Below, piece after piece: positions 1 through 5,345 of a stretch of DNA of 8,047 nucleotides. The notes under the pieces were generated by a model. That model saw nothing but the letters and a program-made list of their open reading frames with translations, made no database searches and was not told the origin of the DNA. A program made the translations under genes and the position numbers. The stretch is from Candidatus Methylomirabilota bacterium (lineage in GTDB: Bacteria > Methylomirabilota > Methylomirabilia > Methylomirabilales > 2-02-FULL-66-22): NCBI GenBank assembly GCA_016208645.1, contig JACQXP010000229.1:1-8047 (forward strand), written 5' to 3'. The stretch's first letter is position 1. Every line of letters starts with the position of its first letter.

Positions 1-66
1 CCGGGCGTGAGCCCGGGGGTGAAAGCCTCCAGCCGGAGGCTGGGCCGGCTCGGCCGGCCGGTTCTT

Positions 67-75
67 TGATATGAT
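67..75 (+). promoter_or_regulatory. Extended -10 promoter of tnpA (leaderless start)
   Basis: TGATATGAT fits the extended -10 consensus TGnTATAAT with one mismatch. There is no recognisable -35, which extended -10 promoters do not strictly need. Transcription would begin about 7 nt after the hexamer, at or next to the tnpA ATG at 82, so the mRNA would have no leader. Confidence 0.5.
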
Positions 76-81
76 GGCTGC

Positions 82-519
82 ATGGAGATCCGGCTGAGCG
101 CCCATGGAGCGTATCATCGCCAGTACTACCTCGTCTGGATTCCGAAGTACCGGAGGCGGGTCCTCAAGGGGGCCCTCAAAGACTTTCTGACGAAGAAGCT
201 GGGCGACATTCGGGAGTACCATCCCGCGGTCGAGGTCGAGCAGGTCAGCATCCAATCGGACCACGTCCACCTGGTGGCGGTGATCCCGCCGAAGTACGCG
301 GTGTCGGCGGTCGTGGGCAAGATCAAGGCGAATACGAGTCGCGAGATCCGCCAGCGGTTTCCAGAGATCAAAAAGGTGTACTGGCGGAACGAGTTCTGGT
401 CCGTCGGGTTCTTCTCGTCCACCGTCGGCATCGACGAAGCGGTCATCAAACGGTACGTCGAGTTCCAGGAGAAGGTGGACACTGGTCAACTCAAGCTCCA
501 GTTGGACTTCGGGTTCTGA
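82..519 (+). CDS. tnpA: IS200/IS605-family transposase TnpA (HUH, Y1)
   Basis: This 145-residue protein is a single-strand DNA transposase of the Y1 HUH class. The HUH motif is visible as H61-V-H63 in SDHVHLVAVIP, which would hold the catalytic metal ion. The likely nucleophile is Tyr125 in VIKRYVEFQ, on the C-terminal helix. The N-terminal strand YYLVWIPKYRRRVL and the segment YWRNEFWSVGFF (100-111) are typical of the family, and 145 residues is close to the usual family length. The family works as a dimer, cutting and rejoining the subterminal hairpin ends as single strands, often on the lagging strand. The ATG at 82 is the only sensible start; ATGs at 71 and 74 are out of frame. No Shine-Dalgarno is seen, but an extended -10 sits 7 nt before the ATG, suggesting a leaderless mRNA. 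The gene looks intact. Confidence 0.93.
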   Translation: MEIRLSAHGAYHRQYYLVWIPKYRRRVLKGALKDFLTKKLGDIREYHPAVEVEQVSIQSDHVHLVAVIPPKYAVSAVVGKIKANTSREIRQRFPEIKKVYWRNEFWSVGFFSSTVGIDEAVIKRYVEFQEKVDTGQLKLQLDFGF

Positions 520-528
520 TCCCCAGTG

Positions 529-548
529 CCACGGGCGTAAGCCCGTGG
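529..548 (+). repeat. Right-end hairpin of the IS200-type element (REP-like)
   Basis: A perfect 8-bp stem with a GTAA loop starts 9 nt after the tnpA stop codon. Its sequence resembles the left hairpin at 1-16 (shared CGGGCGT-A-GCCCG core), so it is probably the TnpA recognition hairpin at the right end. It could equally serve as a weak transcription barrier, but no T tract follows. Confidence 0.65.
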
Positions 549-583
549 GTATCTACTTCACCACGGCAGAAGATTTCTAATGG

Positions 584-598
584 GGGACGTTGCGTCCC
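584..598 (+). repeat. Small hairpin upstream of the RAYT gene
   Basis: GGGACG (584-589) and CGTCCC (593-598) form a 6-bp stem with a TTG loop, preceded by TAATGG. RAYT transposases act on REP-like hairpins beside their own gene, so this is a candidate recognition hairpin. No matching partner was found downstream of the gene, so the role is inferred from position only. Confidence 0.35.
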
Positions 599-618
599 GA
601 CGCTCCTTGTGCTAGGCT
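590..618 (+). promoter_or_regulatory. Promoter of the RAYT gene (extended -10)
   Basis: A weak -35 TTGCGT (590-595), a 17-nt spacer and TAGGCT (613-618), preceded by TG at 610-611, together match an extended -10 promoter. The start would fall near 625, leaving only about 4 nt before the ATG at 629, again a nearly leaderless transcript. The -35 overlaps the loop and right arm of the hairpin at 584-598. Confidence 0.45.
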
Positions 619-628
619 GGCGCCTGCC

Positions 629-1615
629 ATGCCCCGCCAGCCCCGTCTGGATGCGCCGGACGCCCTCCACCATGTCATGGTGCGGGGGCTGGAGCGCCGG
701 GTCCTCTTCCGGGATGACCCGGATCGGGCGGATTTTGTCGCGCGCCTCGCGGCCCTGGCGGAGGGCGGGGCGTGGACCGTCTACGCCTGGGCCCTGCTGC
801 CGAACCACGCGCACCTCTTGGTGCGGACGGGGACGCGCCCCCTGGCGCGGAGCATGCGGTCCTTGCTCACCGGGTACGCCGGGGCCTTCAATCGCCGCCA
901 CCAGCGGGTGGGCCACCTCTTCCAGAACCGGTACAAGTCCGTGGTGGTGGAGGCGGACGCGTACCTCTGGGAGCTCGTCCGGTATCTCCACCTCAATCCG
1001 CTGCGCGCGCAAGTCGTCCCGGACCTCCGCAAACTGGATCGGTATCCCTGGACCGGGCACAGCGCCCTCCTGGGGACGGTCCCCCGTCCCTGGCAGGCGA
1101 CCCAGACGGTCCTCGGCCACTTCGGCCCCAGCCGCCGCCGGGCCTGGCACGCCTACCGGGCCTTCGTCGCCGAGGGCATCCCCCGGGGCCGCCGCCCCGA
1201 CCTCCAAGGGGGCGGCCTCCTGCGCAGTCTCGGGGGCTGGGCGGTGGTCCAGCGCCTCCGGCGGGGCCGGGAGGCCTACACGGGCGATGAGCGGGTCCTG
1301 GGCTCCAGCGCGTTCGTCGAAGCGCTCCGGCGCACGGTGGAGGCGGCCGAGGCCCCCCGCCCCCCCCGGCGGGCGCTCGAGCCCCTGGCGGCGCGCGTCT
1401 GCCGCCACGTCGGCCTGCCCCGCGAGGCGTTGGGCGGGGGAGGCCGCCGGCTCGCCGTCCAGCAGGCCCGCGCCGGCCTCGCGTACCTGTGGGTCGAGGT
1501 CCTCGGGCACCCCGGCCGGCCCCTGGCCCCCGTCCTCGGCGTGCAGCCCGCGGCCATTCCCAAGGCTGCCCGGCGGGGCGCGAAGCAAGCGCCGTCCCCC
1601 AAACAAAACGGATGA
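629..1615 (+). CDS. RAYT-type transposase (REP-associated Y1 HUH) with C-terminal DnaA-like HTH
   Basis: This 328-residue protein begins MPRQPRLD, the usual opening of REP-associated tyrosine transposases. The HUH motif is H60-A-H62 in LLPNHAHLLV. The family block GHLFQNRYKS (95-104) is followed by LVRYLHLNPLRA, where Tyr119 is the probable nucleophile. The C-terminal part (about 255-320), with VCRHVGLPREAL, RLAVQQARAGLAYLWVEVLG and VLGVQPAAIPKAARRG, resembles the DNA-binding C-terminal domain of DnaA, an add-on seen in longer members of this family. RAYTs are usually single-copy genes thought to nick and move short REP hairpins rather than themselves. An upstream in-frame TTG at 590 is less likely than this ATG, because the promoter -10 lies between them. 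The gene appears intact and unrelated in sequence to tnpA just upstream. Confidence 0.92.
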   Translation: MPRQPRLDAPDALHHVMVRGLERRVLFRDDPDRADFVARLAALAEGGAWTVYAWALLPNHAHLLVRTGTRPLARSMRSLLTGYAGAFNRRHQRVGHLFQNRYKSVVVEADAYLWELVRYLHLNPLRAQVVPDLRKLDRYPWTGHSALLGTVPRPWQATQTVLGHFGPSRRRAWHAYRAFVAEGIPRGRRPDLQGGGLLRSLGGWAVVQRLRRGREAYTGDERVLGSSAFVEALRRTVEAAEAPRPPRRALEPLAARVCRHVGLPREALGGGGRRLAVQQARAGLAYLWVEVLGHPGRPLAPVLGVQPAAIPKAARRGAKQAPSPKQNG

Positions 1616-1640
1616 CCCGGCGTTTGCTGGGTTTTTCTTT
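1615..1640 (+). terminator. Rho-independent terminator of the RAYT gene
   Basis: ACCCGGC (1615-1621) pairs with GCTGGGT (1626-1632), with one G-T wobble, around a GTTT loop. It is followed by a T-rich run to 1640. The stem starts at the last base of the RAYT stop codon. Confidence 0.75.
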
Positions 1641-1670
1641 CTCTCATCTCATCGGTCAGAAGCAGCCGCA

Positions 1671-1732
1671 GAGGGGCCGGGGGCCAGGGGCGGCGTTTTG
1701 ACCTCCCCGTTCCCCGACCCCCGATCCCTGAC
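1671..1732. repeat. Quasi-tandem 8-mer and 7-mer array (spacer)
   Basis: A G-rich half has three 8-bp units (GAGGGGCC, GGGGGCCA, GGGGCGGC at 1671-1694). A C-rich half has four 7-bp units (CCCCGTT, CCCCGAC, CCCCGAT, CCCTGAC at 1705-1732). The halves are roughly complementary and could fold together. Nothing coding is supported in this spacer, which otherwise holds only the tRNA-Leu promoter. Confidence 0.6.
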
Positions 1733-1739
1733 GTTGATC

Positions 1740-1755
1740 GCTCGCTAGCGCGAGC
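1740..1755. other. Short inverted repeat upstream of the tRNA-Leu promoter
   Basis: GCTCGC (1740-1745) and GCGAGC (1750-1755) form a perfect 6-bp stem with a TAGC loop, ending 10 nt before the -35. No T tract follows, so it is not a typical terminator; it could be an operator or have no role. Confidence 0.3.
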
Positions 1756-1765
1756 TGACAAAACC

Positions 1766-1794
1766 TTGACTTGCACACGAGCGGGTGTTACGAA
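1766..1794 (+). promoter_or_regulatory. Promoter of tRNA-Leu
   Basis: TTGACT (1766-1771, 5 of 6 to the -35 consensus) is followed after 17 nt by TACGAA (1789-1794), with TG at 1786-1787 giving an extended -10. The predicted start near 1801 lies about 11 nt before the mature tRNA. Confidence 0.6.
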
Positions 1795-1811
1795 TCCTGG
1801 GCAGACGGAGC

Positions 1812-1898
1812 GCGGGAGTGGCGAAATAGGCAGACGCACGAGACTTAAAATCTTGTGGGCCTCGGCCCGTGGGGGTTCGATTCCCCCCTCCCGCACCA
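1812..1898 (+). tRNA. tRNA-Leu (anticodon UAA)
   Basis: The acceptor stem pairs GCGGGAG (1812-1818) with CTCCCGC (1888-1894), followed by A and an encoded CCA (1896-1898). The anticodon stem CGAGA/TCTTG (1839-1843, 1851-1855) closes a 7-nt loop CTTAAAA with the TAA anticodon at 1846-1848. A long variable arm (GGGCC with GGCCC) marks a class II tRNA, as leucine requires. The T arm is GGGGG-TTCGATT-CCCCC. It reads UUA and, by wobble, UUG codons. Confidence 0.97.
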
Positions 1899-1910
1899 AC
1901 GGTTCTTTAC

Positions 1911-2051
1911 GGGCGGGTTCGCATGCGTGTGGTCACGTTCGAGGGACCGCTCCCGCCCTCGGTTCTCCCCTCTGGTGTTTCGAGGCCGGTGTCTGAGGGA
2001 GCGCCATCCCGTCGGGGCGGACGGACCGGGGTCTGTGGGGGAGGTCGTCCG
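1911..2051 (+). other. Structured leader between tRNA-Leu and the PilZ gene
   Basis: The 210-nt spacer holds no credible gene but is rich in pairing. GGGCGGG (1911-1917) can pair with CCCGCCC (1952-1958), enclosing a small CGTG/CACG hairpin (1926-1937). CGGAC-G-GACC (2018-2027) pairs with GGTC-GTCCG (2043-2051) with one bulged G. No T tract follows either, so they are not obvious terminators. They may be a 5' untranslated structure of the PilZ mRNA, or chance pairing in GC-rich DNA. I could not match a known riboswitch; the conserved core expected of c-di-GMP riboswitches is not visible. Confidence 0.25.
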
Positions 2052-2110
2052 GGCGACTCAGGCCAGGCGGGACACCCTCTCGGGGCAGGCACGATCCTGG
2101 AGGCCAGTCC

Positions 2111-2779
2111 ATGCCCGACTGGTTGGGGCAACGACACTTTCCCCGGTATCCGATCGTTGTCGCGGCGCTCTACACGCTGGAAGGTCCACCACCCGAAAGT
2201 GCCGGAGCAGGGTGGACTCGCAACCTGAGTGAAGGGGGAGCCTGTCTGGAGTTGACCGAGCGCCTCGCGCTCTCGACATCCCTCCGTGTGCGCCTCCGGA
2301 CCGATCAGGGATGCATCGCGGGGCAGGCCCGGATCATCTGGGTGGGGGAGCCAGACCCGACGGGGGGGATCCTCCACGGCATCACTTTTACCCAGCTTGC
2401 CCCAGTTCAGCACCAGGCCCTGCGCGAATTGCTGGCTCGCAGGAGCAGCGTGTGGCGGGCGGTGGTCCGCGTTCCCCAGGAGATTCCCGTCACATGTCAA
2501 ATCAAGGGTGAGGCACGATCGCCCCTCCAGGGGCGGACGGGCAACATCAGCCGGCGCGGACTCTCGCTCCATCTCCCCCTCGCCATCCTTCCTGGCTCCG
2601 CGCTGGAGGTCACCCTTCACTCCTCTCATGGACCGCTCACCGTCGAGGGGACGATCGTCCGGGTGGAACCTCTGGATGCCCAGATCCCCGGCGAGCCGAT
2701 CCGTCACGGATTCCAGTTTACCGACATCAGTCACACGACCGGGATGACTCTCGGCCGCATCCTGGCCGAGGCGCTCTAG
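2111..2779 (+). CDS. Tandem PilZ-domain protein (c-di-GMP receptor)
   Basis: This 222-residue protein is made of two PilZ domains and nothing else. Domain 1 (about 5-105) shows R8-H-F-P-R12, the RxxxR arm, and N38-L-S40-E-G-G43, the (D/N)xSxxG motif. Domain 2 (about 113-220) shows R116-A-V-V-R120 and N145-I-S147-R-R-G150, plus HGFQF near the end of the barrel. With both motifs complete in both domains, each should be able to bind cyclic di-GMP. There is no signal peptide, membrane segment or enzymatic domain, so it is probably a cytosolic adaptor that changes a partner's behaviour when c-di-GMP rises, for example in motility, pili or polysaccharide export. The partner cannot be deduced from the neighbours. 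GGAGG at 2099-2103 is well spaced for the ATG at 2111. Confidence 0.9.
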   Translation: MPDWLGQRHFPRYPIVVAALYTLEGPPPESAGAGWTRNLSEGGACLELTERLALSTSLRVRLRTDQGCIAGQARIIWVGEPDPTGGILHGITFTQLAPVQHQALRELLARRSSVWRAVVRVPQEIPVTCQIKGEARSPLQGRTGNISRRGLSLHLPLAILPGSALEVTLHSSHGPLTVEGTIVRVEPLDAQIPGEPIRHGFQFTDISHTTGMTLGRILAEAL

Positions 2780-2864
2780 CGGTCCTGGTCGGTTTCCGTT
2801 CAGGACAGCCGACGAGGCCGTGTAGCTGCGGCGGTGCCATCGGCCTGCCACGGGAGGGCGCGGG

Positions 2865-3570
2865 GTGGAGCAGATCCTTCAGCGATTCGTTGGGGAGGTC
2901 CAGGGCCTGTACGATGAGGACCTGCTGGCCATCTTCCTCTACGGAAGTGCGGCCGCCGGGGACCACGTTCCCGGACGCTCGGACCTCAACGTGGGGGTCG
3001 TGCTGCGGAAACTGACTCCGGCGCTCCTCCGGAAGGCCGCCGCGGATCTCCGGGCCTGGCACCGGCAAGGACTCGCCACGCCCGTGTTCTTTGATCCGGA
3101 GATCCTGCACGACTCCCTGGACGCGTTTCCCATCGAGTTCCTGGACATGCAGGAGCGGCACCGGATGCTGTGCGGACGTGCTCGCGGACCTCTCCATCGC
3201 CCGCGGCAACCTGCGCCTGCAATGCGAGCAGGAACTGCGCGGCAAGTTGATGAAGCTCCGCCAGTCCTATGTCGAGTGCGCGCGCGCCCCGGACGAGCTG
3301 GAGCGCATCCTCATGACGGCGGTCAGCAGCATGCTGGTCCTGGCCCGGACGCTCCTCCGACTTGGCGGCGGCGACCCGAGTGGCGGGGCCGATGCCGTCT
3401 TTACACGGACCCACGTGCGATTCGGCGCTTCCACCGCCAGCCTGCGGAAGGCCTGGCAGATGAAGCGGGGAGAGATCCGCCTGGCGGGCTCCGGCCTCGA
3501 GACGCTGTACCAGGAGGTCCTGGAGGAGGTCCAGGGCCTCGCGCGGGTCGTGGATGGCCTGGCTCGGTAG
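2865..3570 (+). CDS. Nucleotidyltransferase-fold protein, frame-disrupted near 3172
   Basis: The GTG start at 2865 has GGGAGGG (2852-2858) upstream. The N-terminal part shows the polymerase-beta-type nucleotidyltransferase motif IFLYGSAAAG (24-32 region) followed by GRSDLNVGVVL. The usual second Asp of DxD is Asn42 (D40-L-N42), so catalysis is doubtful. After ERHRMLCG the sense frame changes from positions divisible by 3 to the next frame. It resumes as ADVLADLSIARGNLRLQ at about 3172 and runs to the TAG at 3568-3570 as a helical C-terminal half (RLQCEQELRGKLMKLRQSY). The shift equals one extra base, or a loss of 2 or 5 bases; a lost Gly-Glu-type codon region beside GG would fit. This could be an assembly error or a true pseudogene. 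The last 17 nt overlap the TPM gene, so all three downstream genes probably form an operon. The biological substrate is unknown. Confidence 0.72.
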
Positions 3571-4372
3571 CCTCGCGCTCTGCGCCTGGCTGGTTCTCTT
3601 GGCCGCACCGGGGCAGGCGACCGCGGCGACGCCCCAGGTCCCTTCCCCGGCCGGTCCGGTGGCCGACCTGGCGGGGATCCTGGATGCGGGCAGCCGGCAG
3701 CGGCTGCTCCAGATCATCCAGGCGGTCCGTGAGCGCACGACGGCGGAGATCGCCATCCTGACGGTCCCGTCCACCGCGCCGGAGACGATCGAGGAGTACT
3801 CGGTCGCCGTTTTCGACCGCTGGAAAATCGGCAAGCGTGGGCAGGACAACGGGCTGTTGTTCCTGGTGGCGGTCCGGGACCGGCGGCTCCGCATCACCAC
3901 CGGGTACGGCCTGGAGGGGATCCTGCCCGACGGGAAAATCGGAGAGATCCGCGACCGGGAGATCGTTCCCCGCTTCCGCGCCGGGCGGTACGCCGAGGGA
4001 ATCCTGCGTGGGACCGAGGCGCTGGCCAGTGTCATCCTGGGACAGGGTCAGGATGGCGCCCGCGGCAAGCAGCCGGCCGCGCCCCCCGGCCGCCATCGGA
4101 GCCGATTTCCGAGCCGGTCCACGGGAATCCTCCTGGGCATCTTCATTTTCCTGGTACTCTTCTCTGCCGGTCTCTCGTCGGTGGTTCGCCCCACCGTTGT
4201 CCCGGTCCGTGGCCGGCGGAGGCGAGGGGGAGTCTGGTGGTTCGGCAGCGGGCCTGGTGGCTGGTCAAGCGGCGGGATTGGCGGATGGTCCGGGGGCGGA
4301 TTCAGTTCCGGGAGCTTCGGTGGGTTTGGCGGCGGGTCAACGGGCGGTGGCGGCGCGGGCGGGAGTTGGTAA
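3554..4372 (+). CDS. TPM-domain (YgcG/DUF477-like) membrane protein
   Basis: This 272-residue protein opens with a signal peptide (about 1-25, ending QATAA). A TPM domain follows (about 36-160), seen in VADLAGILDAGSRQRL, TTAEIAILTVPS, RWKIGKRGQDNGLLFLVA and RLRITTGYGLEGILPDGKIG, the last being the family hallmark. A transmembrane helix (about 190-210) is followed by VRGRRRRGG and a 45-residue Gly/Ser/Trp-rich tail. The positive charge after the helix predicts the TPM domain outside and the glycine tail in the cytoplasm. TPM proteins are linked to envelope stress and membrane-protein repair, in plants to photosystem II repair, but the bacterial role is poorly known. The start at 3554 overlaps the upstream gene by 17 nt, suggesting translational coupling; its ribosome site is weak. 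LemA follows 87 nt later, a recurrent partner of TPM genes. Confidence 0.9.
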   Translation: MAWLGSLALCAWLVLLAAPGQATAATPQVPSPAGPVADLAGILDAGSRQRLLQIIQAVRERTTAEIAILTVPSTAPETIEEYSVAVFDRWKIGKRGQDNGLLFLVAVRDRRLRITTGYGLEGILPDGKIGEIRDREIVPRFRAGRYAEGILRGTEALASVILGQGQDGARGKQPAAPPGRHRSRFPSRSTGILLGIFIFLVLFSAGLSSVVRPTVVPVRGRRRRGGVWWFGSGPGGWSSGGIGGWSGGGFSSGSFGGFGGGSTGGGGAGGSW

Positions 4373-4390
4373 CGTCGCGGTGCTATGTGC

Positions 4391-4435
4391 AAGGTTCGAG
4401 GTCCGACGTCGAACGTTGAACCTTGAACCTCGAAC
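4391..4435. repeat. Palindromic heptamer array between TPM and lemA genes
   Basis: Three consecutive 7-bp units, GAACGTT, GAACCTT, GAACCTC (4411-4431), are followed by GAAC. GTTCGAGGT (4394-4402) is the exact inverse of ACCTCGAAC (4427-4435), so the whole array can fold into one stem. It sits between the TPM stop codon and the lemA ribosome site. Confidence 0.65.
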
Positions 4436-4459
4436 AGCGTGGGGAAGGAGCCAGATGGC

Positions 4460-5023
4460 ATGAAGCCTGTATGGATTATCCTCGGGGTGCTTGTCCTCAT
4501 CGCGGTCGGCGTGGGTGGGACCGCCGTGTCGAAGTGGAACCAACTGGTCTCCATGGACACGGACATCAAGGCCAAGTGGGCCCAGGTGGAGAACCAGCTC
4601 CAGCGGCGGGCCGATCTCATCCCGAACCTGGTCGAGACGGTCAAGGGCTTCGCCGCGCAGGAGCGCACGATCCTGGAAGCCATCGCCAACGCCCGGGCGA
4701 AGATGGCCGGGGCGGGGAATGTGCAGGAACGGATCGCGGGCAGCAATGAGCTGTCCAGCGCCCTGGCCCGCCTGCTCGTCGTGGTGGAGAACTACCCCCG
4801 CCTGAAATCGGACGCCACCTTCATCCGCCTGATGGACGAGCTTGCCGGGACCGAAAACCGGCTGGCGGTGGAGCGGAAGCGGTACAACGATTCGGTACAG
4901 GTCTACAACGTGGCCATCCGGCAGTTCCCGGGCACCCTGATCGCATCCGCGTTGGGCTTCAAGGAGCAGCCGTTCTTCGAGGCTCCGCCGGCGGCCCGAC
5001 AGGTCCCCCCGGTCAAATTCTAG
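4460..5023 (+). CDS. lemA: LemA family membrane protein
   Basis: This 187-residue protein has a short N-terminal membrane anchor (about 4-24) followed by the long LemA helical bundle. Family blocks are visible: KWAQVENQLQRRADLIPNLV (39-58), the segment VKGFAAQE (61-68), and YPRLKSDATFIRLMDELAG (112-130) continuing into RLAVERKRYNDSVQVYN and FPGTLIASALGF. Length is typical. LemA proteins are anchored with a short outside N-terminus and a helical domain usually predicted in the cytoplasm; they are named from a sensor-related locus in Pseudomonas but lack a defined enzymatic activity. I chose the ATG at 4460 because AAGGAG (4445-4450) is spaced 9 nt before it; an in-frame GTG at 4439 lies upstream of that site. 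It follows the TPM gene in the same direction, so the two probably act together at the membrane. Confidence 0.92.
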   Translation: MKPVWIILGVLVLIAVGVGGTAVSKWNQLVSMDTDIKAKWAQVENQLQRRADLIPNLVETVKGFAAQERTILEAIANARAKMAGAGNVQERIAGSNELSSALARLLVVVENYPRLKSDATFIRLMDELAGTENRLAVERKRYNDSVQVYNVAIRQFPGTLIASALGFKEQPFFEAPPAARQVPPVKF

Positions 5024-5025
5024 TA

Positions 5026-5090
5026 GGGGAGCAGAGGGGCGAAGGGGCAGAGGGGCAACGGTGAAGACGTCCCCCCTGCCCCCCTGCTCC
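5026..5090. repeat. Palindromic 8-mer array downstream of lemA
   Basis: G-rich units GGGGCGAA, GGGGCAGA and GGGGCAAC (5036-5059) follow GGGGAGCAGA. Two exact copies of CCCCCCTG (5071-5086) lie in the second half. GGAGCAGAGGGGC (5028-5040) is complementary to 5078-5090 with one mismatch, so the array folds into a long hairpin. It could stop transcription after lemA, but it lacks an immediate T run. Confidence 0.65.
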
Positions 5091-5115
5091 TCGGCACCTC
5101 TGCCCCGCATTTTCC

Positions 5116-5143
5116 TTGACACTTCAGCCTATTCGGATATAAA
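5116..5143 (+). promoter_or_regulatory. Strong promoter of tRNA-Val (and probably thrS)
   Basis: A perfect -35 TTGACA (5116-5121) is separated by 16 nt from TATAAA (5138-5143, 5 of 6). Transcription should begin near 5150, giving a 36-nt leader before the tRNA. It is the best sigma70-type promoter in the window and stands out as AT-rich. Confidence 0.8.
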
Positions 5144-5185
5144 TATGCACCACTTCCTGTATTGGCCTCGACGAGGGTGAGGCGG

Positions 5186-5260
5186 AGGCACGTAGCTCAG
5201 GGGGAGAGCGCTTGCTTGACGCGCAAGAGGTCGGCGGTTCGAAACCGCCCGTGCCTACCA
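5186..5260 (+). tRNA. tRNA-Val (anticodon GAC)
   Basis: The acceptor stem AGGCACG (5186-5192) pairs with CGTGCCT (5250-5256), followed by A and an encoded CCA (5258-5260). The D stem is GCTC/GAGC. The anticodon stem CTTGC/GCAAG encloses TTGACGC with anticodon GAC at 5218-5220. The T arm is GGCGG-TTCGAAA-CCGCC. It reads GUC (and GUU) valine codons. It is directly upstream of the thrS leader and probably cut out of a longer transcript. Confidence 0.97.
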
Positions 5261-5294
5261 TCTCTTTTCTCGTGACGGCGTAGTGGATGGCTTG

Positions 5295-5330
5295 AGCATC
5301 ACGATGCAGGTGGTGTCGTGATGCTTTTTT
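5295..5330 (+). terminator. Intrinsic terminator or attenuator before thrS
   Basis: AGCATCACGA (5295-5304) pairs perfectly with TCGTGATGCT (5316-5325) around an 11-nt loop, and six Ts occupy 5325-5330. It ends 15 nt before the thrS ATG. It may simply end the tRNA-Val transcript, but thrS has no clear promoter after it, so partial read-through (attenuation) is plausible. A second copy of TCGTGA at 5270-5275 could pair with TCACGA (5299-5304) and prevent the terminator from forming. Confidence 0.8.
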
Positions 5331-5345
5331 ATTCTGTGAATTGCG

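Larger units (their letters stand above)
1..555 (+). mobile_element. IS200/IS605-type element with single tnpA gene (left tip cut by window edge)
   Basis: A Y1 transposase gene (82-519) lies between hairpins typical of the imperfect-palindrome ends of IS200/IS605 elements. On the left, CCGGGC (1-6) pairs with GCCCGG (11-16) around a GTGA loop. On the right, CCACGGGC (529-536) pairs perfectly with GCCCGTGG (541-548) around a GTAA loop. The two hairpins have the same orientation and related sequence, each followed by GGGT, as expected for elements processed as single strands; there are no terminal inverted repeats. A second left hairpin pairs 24-30 with 35-41. No tnpB is present. The exact element ends cannot be fixed: the left one may lie outside the window and no duplicate copy is available for comparison. 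Confidence 0.7.

Noticed and set aside
491..1606. 371-codon minus-strand frame opposite the RAYT gene
   Set aside because: Mirror of the real gene; Pro/Gly/Ala/Arg-rich and without motifs, and the plus-strand product is clearly a transposase.
609..1748. 379-codon plus-strand frame overlapping the RAYT gene
   Set aside because: Out-of-frame shadow rich in Ser, Arg, Pro and Gly; no family features.
1980..2110. Possible c-di-GMP riboswitch upstream of the PilZ gene
   Set aside because: Considered because of the downstream function, but the conserved GEMM core is not visible; only generic stems were found.
1869..2228. Open frames starting within tRNA-Leu and running to the PilZ gene
   Set aside because: They begin inside the tRNA, overlap the PilZ start and have no recognisable content.
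2782..2806. GTCCTG/CAGGAC inverted repeat after the PilZ gene
   Set aside because: Only 6 bp with a 13-nt loop and no T tract, so it is not convincing as a terminator.
1907..2851. 314-codon minus-strand frame across the PilZ gene
   Set aside because: Antisense to a gene with two well-formed PilZ domains; no domain seen on the minus strand.
5261..5345. T-box riboswitch upstream of thrS
   Set aside because: The conserved T-box sequence and specifier-loop layout are absent; only a simple terminator with a competing pairing is present.
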